Origin: an uncultured Prevotellaceae bacterium
GTDB lineage: Bacteria; Bacteroidota; Bacteroidia; Bacteroidales; Bacteroidaceae
Direction: 5' to 3'
Assembly (NCBI GenBank): GCA_946539635.1
Contig: CAMNHS010000003.1
Coordinates: 1 to 26,000, forward strand
Length of the DNA: 26,000 bases
The translations under genes and the position numbers were made by a program. The notes below the pieces were generated by a model. That model worked only from the letters and a program-made list of their open reading frames with translations. It did not search any database and was not told the origin of the DNA. Shown one piece after another: positions 1 to 8,444 of this stretch. Numbering within the stretch: position 1 is the first letter of the stretch; each line of letters opens with the position of its first letter.

Positions 1-54
1 CGTCAGCCGACTAAAAGAATCTTCAATGTTCAATCTACACCATTATCTACTAAA

Positions 55-2589
55 ATGAACTACTTATACATGAATAAAAGAGGACATAAATGGCTTTGTG
101 CTGCTGTGGTAGCATGGGGGATGATGCCTGCAGCGATGTGGGGACAGAGGATTGTCACAAATATCGACAGCTGGGAATTCTCGAAAGACAAAGCGTCATG
201 GAATAAAGTCGCTGTGCCACACGATTGGGCCATCAGCGGACCATTCGATAAGAAATGGGACCTGCAGGTGGTGGCAATAGAACAGAATGGTGAGAAAGAA
301 GCAACAGAGAAAAGCGGCAGATCAGGCGCCCTGCCTTGGATAGGACAGGGATATTATCGCACCAAAGTGAACATTCCAGCAAATACTAATAACGACAAGT
401 GCTATCAGCTATTCTTCGATGGCGCTATGGCAGAGCCGACAGTTACTGTAAATGGTAAGCCAGCAGGCTATTGGGCATACGGATATAATGCTTTTCGACT
501 TGATGTGACAGACCTCATAAAGGCTGGTGAAAATGTCATTGAGGTGGCACTGAACAACAGGGAAGAGAGCAGCCGCTGGTACCCGGGAGCAGGACTTTAC
601 AGGCCTGTAAGCCTCATAACAACCCCAAAGGCACATATCGACACATGGAGTACAGCAATACGAACAAAAGAGTTGCGACAAGGGGTTGACAATCACGGGC
701 TTACAGAACAGCAGGCTGTCATAACATACGAGACACAGCTGTGCAAACAGGGAGAGATACAATGGAAGGACTATGCCTTTGTGGTAGAGATACTCGACAG
801 CAAGGGGATGTTCTATACAGGCAACCACTTCGATGTGCCAGAAGATGGCAAGATAGAGACTGAACTGACGATGAGCAAGCCACTGCTGTGGTCACCAGAG
901 TCCCCTACCCTATATAAGGTGCGTTCCCGCCTGATGAAGGATAATAAGGTGGTGGACGAGACAATAACAAATCTGGGAGTCAGAACTGTCAGCGTCAGCA
1001 GAGAAGGTGGTTTTATGCTGAATGGTGTGTCCAGAAAGATACAAGGTGTTTGCCTGCACCACGACCTCGGACCTCTTGGCGCTGCTATCAATAAAGCTGC
1101 CCTGATACGCCAGGTGAAACTGATGAAGGAGATGGGATGTGACGCCATCAGAACCTCCCATAATATGCCTTCGACAATGCAGATGGATGTCTGCGACAGC
1201 TTAGGAATGATGGTAATGGCAGAGAGTTTTGATATGTGGATATACCCTAAGTGTAGAAATGGCTATGCACGATTCTTCAAGGAATGGGCAGAGAAAGATA
1301 TCACAAATCTCGTACTGAACCATCGCAATCACCCGTCAATAGTGATGTGGAGCATTGGTAACGAGATACCAGAGCAATGGGACAAGAATGCTGGCGTGGA
1401 ATGGGCAAAGAGGTTGCAGGACCTGTGCCATAAACTCGACCCTACCCGACCTGTCACACAGGGTATGGACAGAGTGGATAACGCCCTGAACAGCGGCTTT
1501 GCAGAGGTGATGGATGTAGTTGGCCTAAACTATAGGACACATAAATATGATGCTGCATACAAGAGAACTACAAAGGGATTTATCTTAGGTTCGGAAACAG
1601 CTTCTACTGTCAGTTCGCGAGGTGTGTATAAACTGCCATACAAAACCACCAACCACGGGGTTTATGGCGATGGACAGTGTTCTTCTTACGACAACGAATG
1701 GTGTTCTTGGAGCAACCTTCCTGACATAGATTTCGAAAATATGGACGACCTGCCCTGGACGATAGGACAGTTTGTGTGGACAGGTATCGACTACCTTGGA
1801 GAACCAACGCCATACGACCTCTACTGGCCCAGCCGCTCGTCATACTTCGGCATCTGCGACCTTGCAGGACTGCCAAAAGACAGATACTACCTGTATCGCT
1901 CTGTATGGAACAAGGATTCGCACACCCTGCACATAGCACCGCACTGGTCATGGGGCAAGGAAATGATAGGAAAGACTGTTCCTGTGCAGGTTTATACCGA
2001 TTTTGACGAAGCAGAACTCTTTATTAACGGCAAGTCACAGGGAAAGCGCAAGAAGGACAACACCCCAAATCCGAATGCTGGACAGGAGAGTACTAATCCT
2101 AATGCCAAGAAGGCTGCAGCGCCAAATCTGGACAGGTATCGCCTGCGTTGGATGGATACAAAATACGAGCCAGGCGAGATAAAGGTGGTGGCATACGACA
2201 AAGACGGAAAAGCATATGAAGAAGTGGTAAAAACTGCTGGAAAACCCCAAAAACTGAAGATGGAGGTATGGACAGCAGGAAAGAAGCTGAAAGCTGACGG
2301 CAATGACCTGGCATATATCACTATCTCAATGACAGACGAAGACGGCAACCTATGCCCTAATGCCAACGACGAACTGACATTCAAGGTGGAGGGAGAAGGT
2401 GTCTTCAAGTGTGTCTGCAACGGTGATGCCACATCGTTGGAGGTATTCACAGAGCCACAGATGAAACTGTTTAACGGCATGCTGGTGATGACAGTACAGA
2501 GTACTGACAAAGCTGGAAAGATAAAAGTGACAGCAAGCACAAAGAATGGCAAAATCACTGGAGAAACGACAGTGAAGAGTGAAAAATAA
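55..2589 (+). CDS. Secreted glycoside hydrolase family 2 enzyme (beta-galactosidase-like)
   Basis: An 844-residue exo-acting GH2 enzyme expected to remove a terminal beta-linked sugar outside the cytoplasm. Seen: signal peptide (about 1-30, ending MWGQ); sugar-binding jelly-roll domain about 35-190; Ig-like domain about 195-310; TIM barrel about 315-610. The acid/base glutamate is E437 in WSIGNE and the nucleophile is E514 in LGSETAS. A DUF4982-type domain begins near 626 (HIAPHWSWGK) and contains LFINGKSQGK. A C-terminal Ig-like domain (about 730-844) has the DEDGNLCPNAND and NGDATS pattern usual for this subfamily. A low-complexity NPNA-rich insert (about 670-690) lies inside the DUF4982 region. 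An in-frame ATG at 70 gives an equally good signal peptide. The GH127-type gene follows 50 bp after the stop, so the two are probably co-transcribed. The family is clear; the sugar it acts on cannot be read from the sequence. Confidence 0.93.
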   Translation: MNYLYMNKRGHKWLCAAVVAWGMMPAAMWGQRIVTNIDSWEFSKDKASWNKVAVPHDWAISGPFDKKWDLQVVAIEQNGEKEATEKSGRSGALPWIGQGYYRTKVNIPANTNNDKCYQLFFDGAMAEPTVTVNGKPAGYWAYGYNAFRLDVTDLIKAGENVIEVALNNREESSRWYPGAGLYRPVSLITTPKAHIDTWSTAIRTKELRQGVDNHGLTEQQAVITYETQLCKQGEIQWKDYAFVVEILDSKGMFYTGNHFDVPEDGKIETELTMSKPLLWSPESPTLYKVRSRLMKDNKVVDETITNLGVRTVSVSREGGFMLNGVSRKIQGVCLHHDLGPLGAAINKAALIRQVKLMKEMGCDAIRTSHNMPSTMQMDVCDSLGMMVMAESFDMWIYPKCRNGYARFFKEWAEKDITNLVLNHRNHPSIVMWSIGNEIPEQWDKNAGVEWAKRLQDLCHKLDPTRPVTQGMDRVDNALNSGFAEVMDVVGLNYRTHKYDAAYKRTTKGFILGSETASTVSSRGVYKLPYKTTNHGVYGDGQCSSYDNEWCSWSNLPDIDFENMDDLPWTIGQFVWTGIDYLGEPTPYDLYWPSRSSYFGICDLAGLPKDRYYLYRSVWNKDSHTLHIAPHWSWGKEMIGKTVPVQVYTDFDEAELFINGKSQGKRKKDNTPNPNAGQESTNPNAKKAAAPNLDRYRLRWMDTKYEPGEIKVVAYDKDGKAYEEVVKTAGKPQKLKMEVWTAGKKLKADGNDLAYITISMTDEDGNLCPNANDELTFKVEGEGVFKCVCNGDATSLEVFTEPQMKLFNGMLVMTVQSTDKAGKIKVTASTKNGKITGETTVKSEK

Positions 2590-2597
2590 ATAAGCCA

Positions 2598-2624
2598 TAT
2601 ATGCCTTATATGCCCTATAGGCCT
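2598..2624. repeat. Three tandem 9-bp repeats between the GH2 and GH127 genes
   Basis: Three consecutive 9-mers, TATATGCCT, TATATGCCC and TATAGGCCT, fill most of the gap between the two glycoside hydrolase genes. They contain the palindrome CCTATAGG. An upstream in-frame ATG at 2601 lies inside the repeat and would encode MPYMPYRP, which is not signal-peptide-like; this is one reason to prefer the ATG at 2640 for the next gene. Confidence 0.75.
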
Positions 2625-2639
2625 AAAAAAATTACAACT

Positions 2640-5600
2640 ATGAAAAAATTTTCCTTTTTGGCTGCATGTTGCATGCTGCTGCCGCTTTCGCAGAAAGCTG
2701 CGGCACAGAGCGAGATATATCCGCAGCACTTTAACCTCTGTGAGGTAAATGTTACGAGTGGTCCACTGAAGGTGGCACAGGATTTAAACTTTAAGACCCT
2801 GCTGGCATACGATGTTGACAGGCTGCTGACACCATACGTAAGACAGGCAGGTCTCAACACTGGCGACTACGCCAACTGGACTACCCTACACCCAAACTTC
2901 AGCAACTGGGGTTCTGGCAACTTCCGTCTCGACGGACATGTGGGAGGACACTATCTCACAGCATTGGCACTGGCTTATGCCGCTTGCCACGAGAGTGAGA
3001 CAAAGGCACTGCTGAAGACTCGCATGGACCATATGCTGAAGGTGATGAAAGACTGTCAGGATGTCTTCAATAGCAACACAGCAGGATTGTATGGCTACAT
3101 AGGAGGATATCCCAGCAACACCCTGTGGACAGACTTGTATGCAGGAAATATTACAGAATTCAACAATGCCAGGGGAAATGTGCCCTTTTATGTGCAGCAT
3201 AAGGTGATGGCAGGTCTCAGGGATGCCTATCTGTATGGTGACGGAGAGACAGCAACAACGGCAAAGGCGATGTTTGTAAAGATGTGTGACTGGGCCATCA
3301 ACCTCGTTGCGAAATTCAACACATCAACGATGCAGGATATTCTTAATACAGAACATGGCGGTGTAAACGAGGTATTGGCTGATGCCTATAAAATTACTGG
3401 CGATTCAAAATACCTCGCTGCAGCAAAGAAATACAGCCATATGGCTATGATAAATGGTATGCAGACTGTCAACACCTCTTTCCTGGATAACAGACATGCC
3501 AATACACAGGTGCCAAAATACATAGGTTTTGAGAGAGTAGCACAGGAGGATGCTACGATGACAAGCTACGCCACAGCAGCAAAGAATTTCTGGACGGATG
3601 TGACAAGCAACCGTACTGTCTGCATCGGCGGTAACTCCATGAATGAATGGTTTATGGCAGCATCTGCAGCAAACAGATATGTCAACGAGTGTAACGGACC
3701 AGAGAGCTGTAACTCGAACAATATGCTGAAACTCTCAGAGAGTCTCTTTGATGCCACACACGACAGCAAGTATGCAGACTTCTATGAGGGTACGATGTAT
3801 AACCACATCCTCTCTACTATAGACCCAGTGACAGGCGGATATGTATATTTCACACCTCTGCGTCCACAGGCTTACCGTATATATAGTAAGGTGAACCAGG
3901 ATATGTGGTGCTGCGTGGGAACAGGTATGGAGAATCACTCAAAGTATGGACACTTCATCTACACACATGATGGCAGCAGTACTCTGTATGTGAACCTCTT
4001 CACACCATCAACACTGGAAAACAAAGACTTCGCCCTGACACAGGAGACGAATTTCCCTTATGAGCAGCAGACCAAGCTGACAATAGACAAGGGGGCTACC
4101 TACACCATCGCTATCAGAAAGCCATCATGGGTAGGTGAAGGATTTGCCATCAGCCTCAACGGCACACCGATAGCTGTTACAAATATGACAGTAAAAGATG
4201 GCTACTGCTTTATCAGCAACACATGGAAGAAAGGTGATGTGATAACCGTCAACCTGCCTATGACACTGAGATACGAGCAATGTCCTAACCTGAAGGAGTA
4301 TATCGCCTTCAAATATGGCCCTATCCTCTTGGGAGCGCCTACAACATCAAGCAATCCTGGGGATGCTGATTATGAGGCTCTGAAACACGAATATGCTTTA
4401 GGAGAACGCATGGGACATGCTGAGGACAGCTATACCACAACAAAGTCTCTGGCTACTGCCCCACTCCTCATAGGTGACAGAGCAGAGGTGCTGAAGAAGA
4501 TTACTCCAAAGGGAGACCTCTCCTTCACCATCGATGCAAGCAGAGAGGGTTCTACATGGGGTAAACTGACCTTGGAGCCCTACTTCGCTATACACCACTG
4601 CAGAGTGATGAACTATTGGTATCAGGCAACACAGGAGGAGTATGACAACAGCGACTGGGCAAAGGCCGAGAAGGCAAAGGAAGAACTCGAAAAACGTACT
4701 ATCGACTTCATCCGCACAGGAGAACAGCAGTCAGAAGCTGGAGTAACGAGTTATTCTGCAGGTTCTACCGTCGGTACCTTCAGGGATGAGGTATATCGTG
4801 ATGCACAGGCAGGTGGATGGATTCAGTATATCCTCACCAACCACGATAAGGTAAAGGAAAATGTAGGTCTCGTATGCCGTTTCCAGACAGCTGACGCAGG
4901 ACGTAAGGCTACAATATATGTAGAAGGCAAGCTGATTGACACCTATACAATCCCTTCCTCCTTCAGCACACAGGATGGCAGCGGATTCTTCAACAAGGAA
5001 TGGGCTATACCGCAATCAATACTGCTGAACAGCAACGGAACGCCAAAGCAAACCCTCACCTTCCGCATACAGGCTGATCAGGGTACTATATGCCCAGGAA
5101 TCTATTACCTGAGACTTACAAAGGACTGTAAAGAGGTTGATAAGGAAAATCTGGGCACTGATGTCACCTCCACATACATCAAAAACCCGTCTTTTGAGGC
5201 TGACGGCAATACCTCAAACATAGTAAAGGTGCCAGTTTCATGGACTTTGAGCAACACCAGCCTGACTTGGTATGGTATTAACGTAAAGAACACATGGGAT
5301 GACAACCCTACTGACGGCACACATCTCTTTGGCGTATGGAACGGAAGCAGCGTACCAGTGGCAATATCCCAAAGCGTCACTCTGCCACAAGGGAAATATG
5401 TGCTCAGCGTAGATATGCATGCCTCAAACCGCAGCAATGCAACACGTCTGGGAAACCAGCGTGTCTTTGCAAAGGATTGCAACGGATATTTCAAGGACCA
5501 ATGTATTGCCGGCGTGGGGGATGACTACCCTCTGCAGACAATATATGTTGCTTTCACCGTTGAAGACGAGAGTGAAACAATGGACTTAGGTGTTGCCACC

Positions 5601-5801
5601 TCTGATGCTCCAGCAGAGACATGGTTCAAGATTGACAACTTCAGACTATACCAGAATGCGCTGCCAACTAGTGTGAAGATGGTATATAATAAGGTAAGAG
5701 GCAAGAATTCCAACGGAACATTCTATGACATTTCAGGGAAACGCACTAATGCCAAGGCGAAAGGTATCAAAATAAAGCAGGGAAAAAAGTACGCAGACTA
5801 A
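2640..5801 (+). CDS. Secreted GH127-type (DUF1680) beta-L-arabinofuranosidase-like protein
   Basis: A 1053-residue secreted protein of the GH127/DUF1680 family, whose founding member HypBA1 cleaves beta-L-arabinofuranosides. The ATG at 2640 is chosen because it gives a clean signal peptide (MKKFSFLAACC... to AAAQ). Seen: (alpha/alpha)6-barrel part about 25-480. The family's zinc/cysteine site is present as E355 and C357 (PESC) and C424-C425 (MWCCVGTG); in HypBA1 the equivalent cysteine pair supplies the nucleophile. E336 (GGNSMNEW) fits the acid/base position. Further beta-rich domains run about 480-860, then a carbohydrate-binding-like beta-sandwich (about 865-1005, starting YIKNPSFEADG). 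The tail NGTFYDISGKR resembles the C-termini of many Prevotella secreted proteins. Partner of the upstream GH2 enzyme; the pair suggests plant arabinan or glycoprotein glycans, but the substrate is inferred. The 3' end overlaps the opposite-strand HAD gene. Confidence 0.88.
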   Translation: MKKFSFLAACCMLLPLSQKAAAQSEIYPQHFNLCEVNVTSGPLKVAQDLNFKTLLAYDVDRLLTPYVRQAGLNTGDYANWTTLHPNFSNWGSGNFRLDGHVGGHYLTALALAYAACHESETKALLKTRMDHMLKVMKDCQDVFNSNTAGLYGYIGGYPSNTLWTDLYAGNITEFNNARGNVPFYVQHKVMAGLRDAYLYGDGETATTAKAMFVKMCDWAINLVAKFNTSTMQDILNTEHGGVNEVLADAYKITGDSKYLAAAKKYSHMAMINGMQTVNTSFLDNRHANTQVPKYIGFERVAQEDATMTSYATAAKNFWTDVTSNRTVCIGGNSMNEWFMAASAANRYVNECNGPESCNSNNMLKLSESLFDATHDSKYADFYEGTMYNHILSTIDPVTGGYVYFTPLRPQAYRIYSKVNQDMWCCVGTGMENHSKYGHFIYTHDGSSTLYVNLFTPSTLENKDFALTQETNFPYEQQTKLTIDKGATYTIAIRKPSWVGEGFAISLNGTPIAVTNMTVKDGYCFISNTWKKGDVITVNLPMTLRYEQCPNLKEYIAFKYGPILLGAPTTSSNPGDADYEALKHEYALGERMGHAEDSYTTTKSLATAPLLIGDRAEVLKKITPKGDLSFTIDASREGSTWGKLTLEPYFAIHHCRVMNYWYQATQEEYDNSDWAKAEKAKEELEKRTIDFIRTGEQQSEAGVTSYSAGSTVGTFRDEVYRDAQAGGWIQYILTNHDKVKENVGLVCRFQTADAGRKATIYVEGKLIDTYTIPSSFSTQDGSGFFNKEWAIPQSILLNSNGTPKQTLTFRIQADQGTICPGIYYLRLTKDCKEVDKENLGTDVTSTYIKNPSFEADGNTSNIVKVPVSWTLSNTSLTWYGINVKNTWDDNPTDGTHLFGVWNGSSVPVAISQSVTLPQGKYVLSVDMHASNRSNATRLGNQRVFAKDCNGYFKDQCIAGVGDDYPLQTIYVAFTVEDESETMDLGVATSDAPAETWFKIDNFRLYQNALPTSVKMVYNKVRGKNSNGTFYDISGKRTNAKAKGIKIKQGKKYAD

Positions 5802-6588
5802 GTGCTATCCCATCATCGTTATTGGAAGCTGTGGTATAATCTGCCACAGCTTTTATGCTTTCTTCGGCATTACCCATAGCGACGCCGATGCCTGCTTTCT
5901 CCAGCATATCGACATCATTATTGCTGTCGCCAAAAGCTATCACATCCTGCATAGGGATATCGAAATGGGCAGCAAGTTCCTCCAAAGCAGTTCCTTTGTC
6001 AATGCCTAACGGCAGACACTCTATGAAATAAGGAGTTGAGTGACATATATACATATTCTTGAGGGATGCCTGCATCTGTTCCTCTAAAGCAAGGCGAGCC
6101 TCCGGGGCTCCAACCATAAGGCATTTGTGAAGAGGACGGGGAGTATCAGCAACAAAATCCTTAATGCCCTCCACCTTCATATTGTTGTTTCGGGAAGAGA
6201 TAGCAACATATGGATTATCGGGATGTTCCGTATAAATGGTATCCTCGTAGTATGTCATTAAGGTAAAACCAGACTTATCCTGAAACGCCTTCAGCTGCGG
6301 CAACACCTCTTCCGGAAGGGTTTTCTCTACCAAAACCTCTGGAGTTCCAGTGCCATCAACAGAAGGAATCTCGACATATCCGCCATTATAGCATAGCAGC
6401 AACACTTCGCCACCAATCTCACGTGCCAAAGGGCGCATACCATAAGGAGGACGCCCCGAAGCCAGACAAAGCTTTACGCCGTGCTGCTGAACAGTGCGCA
6501 GAGCTTCCATAGTAAGCGGAGTAATTACCTTATCGTCATTTGTCAGAGTACCGTCAAGGTCAAAGGCTATCAACTTAAAATTGGACAT
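5767..6588 (-). CDS. Cof-type HAD-superfamily hydrolase (sugar-phosphate phosphatase-like)
   Basis: A 273-residue cytoplasmic phosphatase of the HAD superfamily, Cof/YidA-like subfamily (IIB). Seen: motif I FDLDGTLT with nucleophile D10 and acid D12; motif II serine in LASGRP; motif III lysine K198 (DKGTALEEL); motif IV GDSNND at 220-225 followed by the usual VAMGNAEESIK and DGIA. The cap domain lies between motifs II and III. Length is normal for the family. These enzymes dephosphorylate sugar phosphates, nucleotides or FMN; the substrate is not predictable here. It is divergent from the outer-membrane barrel gene and convergent with the GH127-type gene, with the last 35 bp overlapping. Confidence 0.92.
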   Translation of the reverse strand: MSNFKLIAFDLDGTLTNDDKVITPLTMEALRTVQQHGVKLCLASGRPPYGMRPLAREIGGEVLLLCYNGGYVEIPSVDGTGTPEVLVEKTLPEEVLPQLKAFQDKSGFTLMTYYEDTIYTEHPDNPYVAISSRNNNMKVEGIKDFVADTPRPLHKCLMVGAPEARLALEEQMQASLKNMYICHSTPYFIECLPLGIDKGTALEELAAHFDIPMQDVIAFGDSNNDVDMLEKAGIGVAMGNAEESIKAVADYTTASNNDDGIALSLRTFFPALF

Positions 6589-6613
6589 TGAACATTAAAT
6601 ATTGAAATCGCTG

Positions 6614-6621
6614 CAAAAATA
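6614..6621 (-). promoter_or_regulatory. Probable -7 box for the HAD gene
   Basis: Reads TATTTTTG on the minus strand, a full match to Bacteroidota TAnnTTTG, about 25 bases before the HAD start codon. No clear TTTG at the -33 distance. Confidence 0.45.
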
Positions 6622-6640
6622 CTATTTTTTTCCCATATAT

Positions 6641-6671
6641 TTTGTTTTGTGCTCGTTTTTTCGTAACTTCG
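6641..6671 (+). promoter_or_regulatory. Bacteroidota-type promoter for the outer-membrane barrel gene
   Basis: TTTG at 6641-6644, 19 bases, then TAACTTCG at 6664-6671 (one mismatch to TAnnTTTG). The expected transcription start is about 6675-6679, immediately before the proposed TTG start codon at 6681. The part 6648-6671 is almost identical to the promoter at 15333-15356. Confidence 0.65.
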
Positions 6672-6680
6672 CACCCGATT

Positions 6681-8414
6681 TTGAAAGAAAACGCAAAAAT
6701 AGTACTACTTTTAGTATTCATCTTCCTTTGCAACTTTACAGTAAAGGCAGATGACGAGGTCTTCACCTACGAAGGTGATCACTACATCATCAACGTAGAG
6801 GCGCTACATCCCGATAGCGAGATGACGCTAATGGATGTATTATTGGTATGTCCTGATTTTGTTACTACCGACGGCAGGAATATTGTCGGGAAATATGATC
6901 TGTGCGTAGATAATGTCACCCACATTATGGACATTGAGACTTTTACGCAAAATGTAAAGGCATCCGAGTTGAAAGAGGTGCATATATATAACTTTGGCTC
7001 TGTCTCGCAAGGAAGCAATGGACTGTATGGAGTTATTGATGTATATTACAACAAGCCTGCCACACCTGGTACCAGCGGAAAAGTGGCAGTGGAAGGCAGT
7101 ACATACGGTAACGGAAAACTATATGCCGACGTAACGACAAGTAGCAAAAACATTGAAATAAAGGGATATGCCCTTACCAGTCTGAAATATGGCAAGGCAA
7201 CAACAGACGACATGGATTACTTCCGTTCCAGACGAGCTGTTGAGAATGCTCACCTTAGCCTAAAATGGGACATTAGCCCTAAAGACTACCTGATGATAAA
7301 GGCTTATCAGCAGTTTTATGACTACAAGGAACGCTCCCACCTCATTGAAGACAATGAAGACTATACCTTTCCCACATTGGAACGATACGGAGATTTCGTA
7401 GCGAAATACATCAGAACACTCAGCGACAATGGTGCAGAATTCATTGCTGAAGCAGGAGCAGACTATCTCAACTTGCAAGAGGGGCAGATCAAGATACGTG
7501 AAACATATCCATACTGCTACGCAGAATTCAACTTCCCACTGTTTACTGAAGACTTGCAGGTAGTAGCAGGATGGGAAATGGACTATGACAACTATTGGGT
7601 AAGAGACTATAACAGGCAGCAATATCTGGAGAATCAGTTTTACATGCAGCTTAACTATACCCACGGACCATGGCTCATTACCATAGGAGACCGACTTGAC
7701 CACCTTAATCATTGGAGTCACTCTTTCAACCCAGGTGATGAAGAATTCCGCACCTCAAACTCGAAAAACATCAACTGTTATCATGCCAGTGTAGGATATA
7801 AAGCCAACAGGCATTTCGTACAGGGATCGTTCAGTCATGACTTCTATCTTCCATCGGCAGATGAATTCTATGCAGACATCATTGCAATAGAAAGAAGGAA
7901 TTTCTATCCGAAGACCAATACTATCTGGAATACGGAGGCTCGCTATACTTATCAATATAAAAACATCGCAGCGACATCAAGTGCATACTATTCATGGCGA
8001 GATGACACCTTTCTGCCAAAAGAGCAAAAGGTAGGTTTCCGCACGTCAGTAACATGGATGGCAGGATTTCTTCGATTGACTGCAGGGGCTGATTACTATC
8101 ATGTAAAGACAGAACTTGGTGGGGTAGATACGAACATACACAATAACTGCATCAACCTGAAACTGGCTCCTACCCTATTGCTGGGACATGGGTTTAGAGT
8201 CTCATCGGTATTGCTATACAACAATAAGCAGTCATTATCTCTCATCCCTTCACATCTCTACGCTTCAGTAAAGGTAAACAAGGATTTCGGTAAGCATCTC
8301 AATGTATATGCCGACTTCCGTGATATCACCGGAATGCCTTCGTTTCAGATACTAAATCTACAAGAAAATTATTACAACCGTGCACTTACCATAGGTATGA
8401 CATATAGATTTTGA
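6681..8414 (+). CDS. TonB-dependent-receptor-like outer-membrane beta-barrel protein
   Basis: An outer-membrane protein of 577 residues from the proposed start. Seen: from TTG 6681 a signal peptide of 23 residues (KENAKIVLLLVFIFLC then TVKA, mature DDEVF); a plug-like segment about 30-130 with the order expected for TonB receptor plugs (DVLLVCPDFV..., VCVDN-like turn, GSNGLYGVIDVYY); then alternating aromatic beta-strands to a C-terminal phenylalanine (GMTYRF), the usual barrel end. It is smaller than SusC-type receptors, has no N-terminal carboxypeptidase-like domain, and no SusD partner is adjacent. A further upstream in-frame TTG (6642) lies inside the -33 promoter box and its extension is not signal-like, so it was rejected; there is no usable ATG. 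The cargo is unknown. The channel gene follows after 30 bp. Confidence 0.8.
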   Translation: MKENAKIVLLLVFIFLCNFTVKADDEVFTYEGDHYIINVEALHPDSEMTLMDVLLVCPDFVTTDGRNIVGKYDLCVDNVTHIMDIETFTQNVKASELKEVHIYNFGSVSQGSNGLYGVIDVYYNKPATPGTSGKVAVEGSTYGNGKLYADVTTSSKNIEIKGYALTSLKYGKATTDDMDYFRSRRAVENAHLSLKWDISPKDYLMIKAYQQFYDYKERSHLIEDNEDYTFPTLERYGDFVAKYIRTLSDNGAEFIAEAGADYLNLQEGQIKIRETYPYCYAEFNFPLFTEDLQVVAGWEMDYDNYWVRDYNRQQYLENQFYMQLNYTHGPWLITIGDRLDHLNHWSHSFNPGDEEFRTSNSKNINCYHASVGYKANRHFVQGSFSHDFYLPSADEFYADIIAIERRNFYPKTNTIWNTEARYTYQYKNIAATSSAYYSWRDDTFLPKEQKVGFRTSVTWMAGFLRLTAGADYYHVKTELGGVDTNIHNNCINLKLAPTLLLGHGFRVSSVLLYNNKQSLSLIPSHLYASVKVNKDFGKHLNVYADFRDITGMPSFQILNLQENYYNRALTIGMTYRF

Positions 8415-8444
8415 TATTAGATAATTTACCACGACAAAAGCATT

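Noticed and set aside
22-35. Motif TTCAATGTTCAAT near the left edge, similar to the inverse of ATTGAACATTAA at 6587-6598
   Set aside because: Short AT-rich similarity that occurs often between genes in such genomes; not enough to call a repeat family or operator.
1-54. Possible end of another gene at the left edge
   Set aside because: Fifty-four bases with stops in several frames and no recognisable protein end; nothing can be supported.
2601-2639. Upstream in-frame ATG for the GH127-type protein
   Set aside because: It lies within tandem repeats and would put MPYMPYRPKKITT before an otherwise normal signal peptide.
1992-2729. Open frame of 245 codons on the minus strand across the end of the GH2 gene
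   Set aside because: It is antisense to a clear GH2 C-terminal domain, has no promoter box or recognisable domain, and runs over the intergenic 9-mer repeats; a shadow of the real gene.
6642-6680. Upstream in-frame TTG for the outer-membrane barrel protein
   Set aside because: It sits on the -33 promoter box, and the extension would precede a complete signal peptide that begins at the TTG at 6681.
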